Program-made: the position numbers and the translations under genes
Origin: DASPKO01 sp035628055
Lineage (GTDB): Bacteria; Planctomycetota; Phycisphaerae; Phycisphaerales; UBA1924
Assembly (NCBI GenBank): GCA_035628055.1
Contig: DASPKO010000292.1
Coordinates: 1-7,368, forward strand
DNA: 7,368 nucleotides
Direction of reading: 5' to 3'
In this document: in pieces, positions 4,496 to 7,368 of the stretch
Numbering within the stretch: the first letter of the stretch is position 1
Layout: every line of letters begins with the position of its first letter
Notes under the pieces: generated by a model
The model's database searches: none
What the model saw: the letters and a program-made list of their open reading frames with translations, nothing else
What the model was told of the DNA's origin: nothing

Positions 4496-6409
4496 TTACT
4501 TGGTCGGCGCCGTCTCGACCGGCTTCTGCGCCACCGGAGTGGCCGGAGCAGGAGCCGGCGCGGCCGGGGTCTGTTCACCGCCGTCGGCCGGAGCGGGCTT
4601 GTCCCCGCCCTCCTCGCCGGCGGGACTCTCGGCGGCCGGCTCGGAACCGGTGGTCGTCTCTGCCGGGGCTTCGAGGGCCACGGCGGCGCCCGCGGGCCCT
4701 CCCGGGCCCGGCGCGGCTACCGCGACCGGGCCAGCGCCCGGGCCGCCCGGACGCCGACCCCGGCCGCCCGCCGGCTCCACGGACTCGACCTCGCCGCGCT
4801 CCCCCAGCTTCAGCCCGACCGCCGCCAGCTCCGCCGGGTTCCAGGCGCGGTCGGCGACCTCGCCGGCCTGCGGCTGGCGGAGCAGCACCACCTCCCCTTC
4901 CTTCAGCCCCGCCGCCACTTCGATGAACCGCTCCGAGCGCCGTCCCACCTTCACCGGGCGCTTGACGAAGCGCGGGCCCGAGGGCACGTACACGTAGCGC
5001 ACCGGCCCATCGCTGAACACCGCCTGCAGGGGCACCGTCAGCGCGTCGTTCACCTGGGCCAGCTTGATCTCCGCCTCGCAGCGCATCGAGGGCTTGAGCC
5101 CCGCCTCGTCGATGTCCTTCAGGTCGATCTTGACCGTGTACTCGCGCAGGTTCGGGTCACGGAACCCGCCCGACTCGGCCAGCACGCCCTTGCTCACCAC
5201 CGTGCCCGCGAAGACCCGGCCCCCCGCCGCCTCCACCTTCACGTTCACCGGCTGCCCCGGCGCGATCCGCGAGGCCAGGCTCTCGTGAACGCGCACCGTC
5301 GCGATCATCGCGCTCGTGTCCGGCAGGACCACCAGGAGCTGGTTGTTGTACACCTGGCTCCCGATCGCCAGCGGGCCCTCGCCCCGGAACCAGCCCATGC
5401 GGGCCTGCTCGGCCGTCGACCCGTAGACAACCAGCCCGTCGCTCGGGGCCGTCAGCGTCGCCTCCTTGAGCTGCTCCTCCAGCTTCGCGAGCTCGTTCTC
5501 GCGGATCTTGAGGGTCTCGCGGCTCTTCTCGAGCTCGGCCTTCTTGCTCGCCTCCTCGCTGGAGTTCTTGCGCTCCACGCGCTCGAGCTCGGCCTTGGCC
5601 TCCTCCAGGTCCGAGCGCTTCTGCTTCTCGTCCTTGGGATACTCGAACTGCTCGTACGTCGACGCGGCCAGGTTGGCCTTCTCCAGGGCCGCCTCGGCCT
5701 CCTTGAGCGCCAGCTCGTCCTCCTGCAGCTTCTTGGCGCTGATGAAACCCTTCTCCTTGAGCGCCCGGCTCCGCAGCACCTCCTCGCGCCGGATCGTCAG
5801 GGTGTCCTGCGCCTTGTCCAGGGCCAGCTTGTTGTCCAGCCGCTTGGTCTTGACCTCCCCCTCGAGCCACTTGGCCAGGTCCAGCTCCGCCAGGTCGACC
5901 TTCAGGTTGGCCTTGCGCTTCTCCGACTCGTTGGTGTTGAGCTGGATCTGGTAGGCCTCGTCGGCCGCGATCGCCTGGGCCCGGGCCGCCTGCACCTGCA
6001 GGCTCTCCTGGGCGAGCTGCTTCTTGATCTCCTCGTCGTTGAGGCGGACCAGCAGGTCCCCCTTCTTGACCATCCTCCCCTCTTCGATGATCTCGGTGAT
6101 GGTCGCCTGACCCTGGCGGAGCTTGTTGCGAAGCTCGATCTGGTTCTTCGCCTCCAGCTCCCCGCTGGCCGTCGTGGTGATCTCGAAGGTGCTCCGCGTC
6201 GCGGTGTGCAGGTCGAGCGTGCCGCGCGACCCGCTCTCGGCCGAGCTCTCTCCGGTCCGCGCCGCCCCCACCGCCACCACGCCCCCCACCACCAGCACCC
6301 CCGCCCCGGCCAGCACCAGCATCCCCGTGCGCACCCGCCCCCGCCGCGTCGCCGAGCCCCAACCCGCCCCGGCACCCTCCACCCGCGGCCTGACCATCTG
6401 GCTGCCCAT
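4496..6409 (-). CDS. HlyD/MacA-type periplasmic adaptor (membrane fusion) protein (637 aa)
   Basis: Such adaptors join an inner-membrane ABC or RND transporter to an outer-membrane channel. The start at 6409 is supported by AAGGAG seven bases upstream. One membrane segment lies at residues about 29-50 (GMLVLAGAGVLVVGGVVAVG) after a basic N-terminus. The first lipoyl half is about 70-125 (GRMVKKGDLLVRLND). A very long charged coiled coil, rich in Glu, Lys, Leu and Ala, fills about 126-315 (for example KKLQEDELALKEAEAALEKA). The second lipoyl half begins at A321 (LTAPSDGLVVYG). A β-barrel runs to about 445 (GLKPSMRCEAEI), then a membrane-proximal domain to about 530. The last 90 or so residues are a Gly/Pro/Ala/Glu-rich disordered tail ending ETAPTK, which ordinary adaptors lack. 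No transporter or outer-membrane channel gene is in the window. The gene ends 36 nt from the convergent HD-GYP gene and diverges from mqnB. Substrate unknown. Confidence 0.9.
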   Translation of the reverse strand: MGSQMVRPRVEGAGAGWGSATRRGRVRTGMLVLAGAGVLVVGGVVAVGAARTGESSAESGSRGTLDLHTATRSTFEITTTASGELEAKNQIELRNKLRQGQATITEIIEEGRMVKKGDLLVRLNDEEIKKQLAQESLQVQAARAQAIAADEAYQIQLNTNESEKRKANLKVDLAELDLAKWLEGEVKTKRLDNKLALDKAQDTLTIRREEVLRSRALKEKGFISAKKLQEDELALKEAEAALEKANLAASTYEQFEYPKDEKQKRSDLEEAKAELERVERKNSSEEASKKAELEKSRETLKIRENELAKLEEQLKEATLTAPSDGLVVYGSTAEQARMGWFRGEGPLAIGSQVYNNQLLVVLPDTSAMIATVRVHESLASRIAPGQPVNVKVEAAGGRVFAGTVVSKGVLAESGGFRDPNLREYTVKIDLKDIDEAGLKPSMRCEAEIKLAQVNDALTVPLQAVFSDGPVRYVYVPSGPRFVKRPVKVGRRSERFIEVAAGLKEGEVVLLRQPQAGEVADRAWNPAELAAVGLKLGERGEVESVEPAGGRGRRPGGPGAGPVAVAAPGPGGPAGAAVALEAPAETTTGSEPAAESPAGEEGGDKPAPADGGEQTPAAPAPAPATPVAQKPVETAPTK

Positions 6410-6599
6410 TCCCTCGCTCCTTCTGCTCCGCGACCCCCAGCGACACCGGCCCGCGCCGAGCGCGCGGCCACCCCTCGCCCCGCGAGGCCCCGCCTATATA
6501 ACCGGCCCGGTGCCGCCTGGTTCGCCAATCGTCGCCGCCAGTCCGGGTCCCGCGGGAGGCTCGCCCGGTATTCTAACGCCGGTGCGCGCCGCCCCCGCC
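6410..6599. promoter_or_regulatory. Divergent promoter region between the adaptor gene and mqnB, with an AT island
   Basis: The only AT-rich patch in this 190-bp gap is TATATAA at 6495-6501, which reads as a -10-like element on either strand. On the minus strand a TTGGCG (6528 down to 6523) lies upstream, but the spacing of about 21-22 bp is too long for a standard sigma-70 promoter. On the plus strand no -35 is visible. A perfect 6-bp hairpin, CCTCGC-CCC-GCGAGG, lies beside it at 6473-6487. A promoter here is plausible from position, but direction and sigma factor are not shown. Confidence 0.35.
6417..6422 (-). promoter_or_regulatory. Shine-Dalgarno site of the adaptor gene
   Basis: AAGGAG on the minus strand sits seven bases before the ATG at 6409. 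It supports this start over an internal ATG four codons downstream (residue 5). Confidence 0.75.
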
Positions 6600-7313
6600 G
6601 TGTCGTGGCCATCTGGCGGACCGCTTCTTCTGGCGGTGGCGGCCCCGGCCGAGGCCCGAGCCGTCCTGAGCGCCACCGGCGCCAACCCGGCCATGGCGGA
6701 CCATCCCTGGTTCGAGCATTCCCTGTCACTCCGGCTCAGCCTGGTCGTTACCGGCATCGGCAAGGCCAACGCGGCCGGCGCCGTGGCCCGGGTCTTTGAC
6801 CCGGGCGTCCACGCGGGCGTGCTGAGCCTGGGCGTCGCGGGGGCTCTCCCCGGGACCGGGCTGACGCCCGGGAACGTCATCGCCGCCAGCGAGTCCGTCT
6901 ACGCCGACGAGGGGCTGGAATCGCCCGGCGGCTTCACGCAGTGCGCGGCCCTGGGCTTTGCGCTGGGACCGCCTCCGATCGCGGGCCCGGCGATCCCTGC
7001 GCACCCGGCGCTGCTCGACGCGCTCACGCCGCTGGCCGACGCCGTCGGACCGATCGCGACGGTCTCCACGTGCGCCGGCACCGGGGCCCGGGCGCGGGCC
7101 GTGCGGGCGCGCACCGGGGCGCTCGCCGAGGCGATGGAGGGGGCGGCGGCGCTGCAGGCGGCGGTGCGGGTCGGGGGCGCCGGTCCCCTGCGAGGGGAGC
7201 TGCGCGTCATCTCCAACACCACGGGGGACCGGGCGGCGCAGCGCTGGGACCTCGCCGCCGCGCTGGCGCGGCTGGAGGCGGTGGCGCGCTCGCTCCGGGA
7301 GCTCGTCGGCTAA
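6600..7313 (+). CDS. mqnB: Futalosine hydrolase, menaquinone biosynthesis (about 237 aa)
   Basis: MqnB cleaves futalosine to dehypoxanthine futalosine and hypoxanthine in the cytosol, a step of the futalosine route to menaquinone. The fold is that of nucleoside phosphorylases/MTA-SAH nucleosidases. With GTG 6600 as residue 1, the first strand LLLAVAAPAEARAVL supplies E18. Then come VVTGIGKANAA, the LSLGVAGALPG loop and PGNVIAASESVYADEG, which is characteristic of the family. M179-E180 lies in AEAMEGAAAL, the usual nucleoside-binding Met-Glu pair. ISNTTGDRAAQRWDL (204-218) holds D210, the proposed proton donor; this SNxTGDR...W motif separates MqnB from MTA/SAH nucleosidases. Length fits the family. 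The start is uncertain: no ATG is suitable, and GTG at 6600 or 6582 (or ATT at 6570, ten bases after GGGAGG) is possible, none ideal. The gene diverges from the adaptor gene; no other menaquinone gene is visible. Confidence 0.88.
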   Translation: MSWPSGGPLLLAVAAPAEARAVLSATGANPAMADHPWFEHSLSLRLSLVVTGIGKANAAGAVARVFDPGVHAGVLSLGVAGALPGTGLTPGNVIAASESVYADEGLESPGGFTQCAALGFALGPPPIAGPAIPAHPALLDALTPLADAVGPIATVSTCAGTGARARAVRARTGALAEAMEGAAALQAAVRVGGAGPLRGELRVISNTTGDRAAQRWDLAAALARLEAVARSLRELVG

Positions 7314-7368
7314 CACCGCCTCGCTTTACACTCCGTGCGTGGGGTTCCTCGCCCGCCGAGAGCCGGAC

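Noticed and set aside
5285..6799. Leu/Arg/Gln-rich plus-strand frame antisense to the adaptor
   Set aside because: Its leucine-rich look comes from reading the complement of the Glu/Lys-rich coiled-coil codons. The minus-strand protein has clear domains and a ribosome site.
7314..7368. Possible next gene starting with GTG at 7339
   Set aside because: Only ten codons are visible, there is no Shine-Dalgarno site, and a TACACT -10-like box nearby has no -35. Nothing can be supported.
1..7368. Mobile elements, CRISPR arrays and tandem repeats
   Set aside because: No transposase, integrase, regularly spaced repeats, target-site duplications or tRNA-adjacent attachment repeat was seen on reading both strands.

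Overview
The window is very GC-rich, with nearly every third codon position G or C. It looks like a chromosomal segment of a Planctomycetota bacterium, most likely of the Phycisphaerae. The main pointer is a secreted protein ending in a two-repeat dockerin bracketed by cysteines, the 'GC-type dockerin' architecture I associate with that group. An HD-GYP protein with a family-typical N-terminal GMVLA motif and a futalosine-pathway menaquinone gene fit the same assignment. I see no insertion sequence, integrase, CRISPR array or phage gene.

Layout from left to right. A DMT/EamA-type membrane transporter runs off the left edge on the minus strand (1-867). A perfect 20-bp palindrome touches its start codon. 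Just upstream, on the same strand, lies tRNA-Ala(UGC) (943-1015). On the plus strand follow a 79-residue small protein with a strong Shine-Dalgarno site (1232-1471) and, 44 nt later, a STAS-domain protein of the anti-sigma-factor-antagonist type (1516-2001). The STAS gene converges on the secreted dockerin protein (minus, 2015-2890); 13 nt separate the two stop codons, and a hairpin spans them. The dockerin gene diverges from an HD-GYP protein (plus, 3128-4459). That gene converges on a periplasmic adaptor, or membrane fusion protein, with a long coiled coil (minus, 4496-6409). The adaptor in turn diverges from mqnB, futalosine hydrolase (plus, 6600-7313).

Functional picture. Apart from the small ORF/STAS pair, and possibly tRNA-Ala/EamA, the genes alternate in orientation and are probably separate transcription units. 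Two regulatory proteins (STAS partner switch; HD-GYP, putative cyclic-di-GMP hydrolysis), two envelope or export proteins and one menaquinone enzyme sit together without an obvious shared pathway. I see no clear new multi-gene system. The parts most worth follow-up are the unrecognised small protein paired with the STAS gene, the palindrome abutting the transporter start, and the cysteine-closed dockerin.
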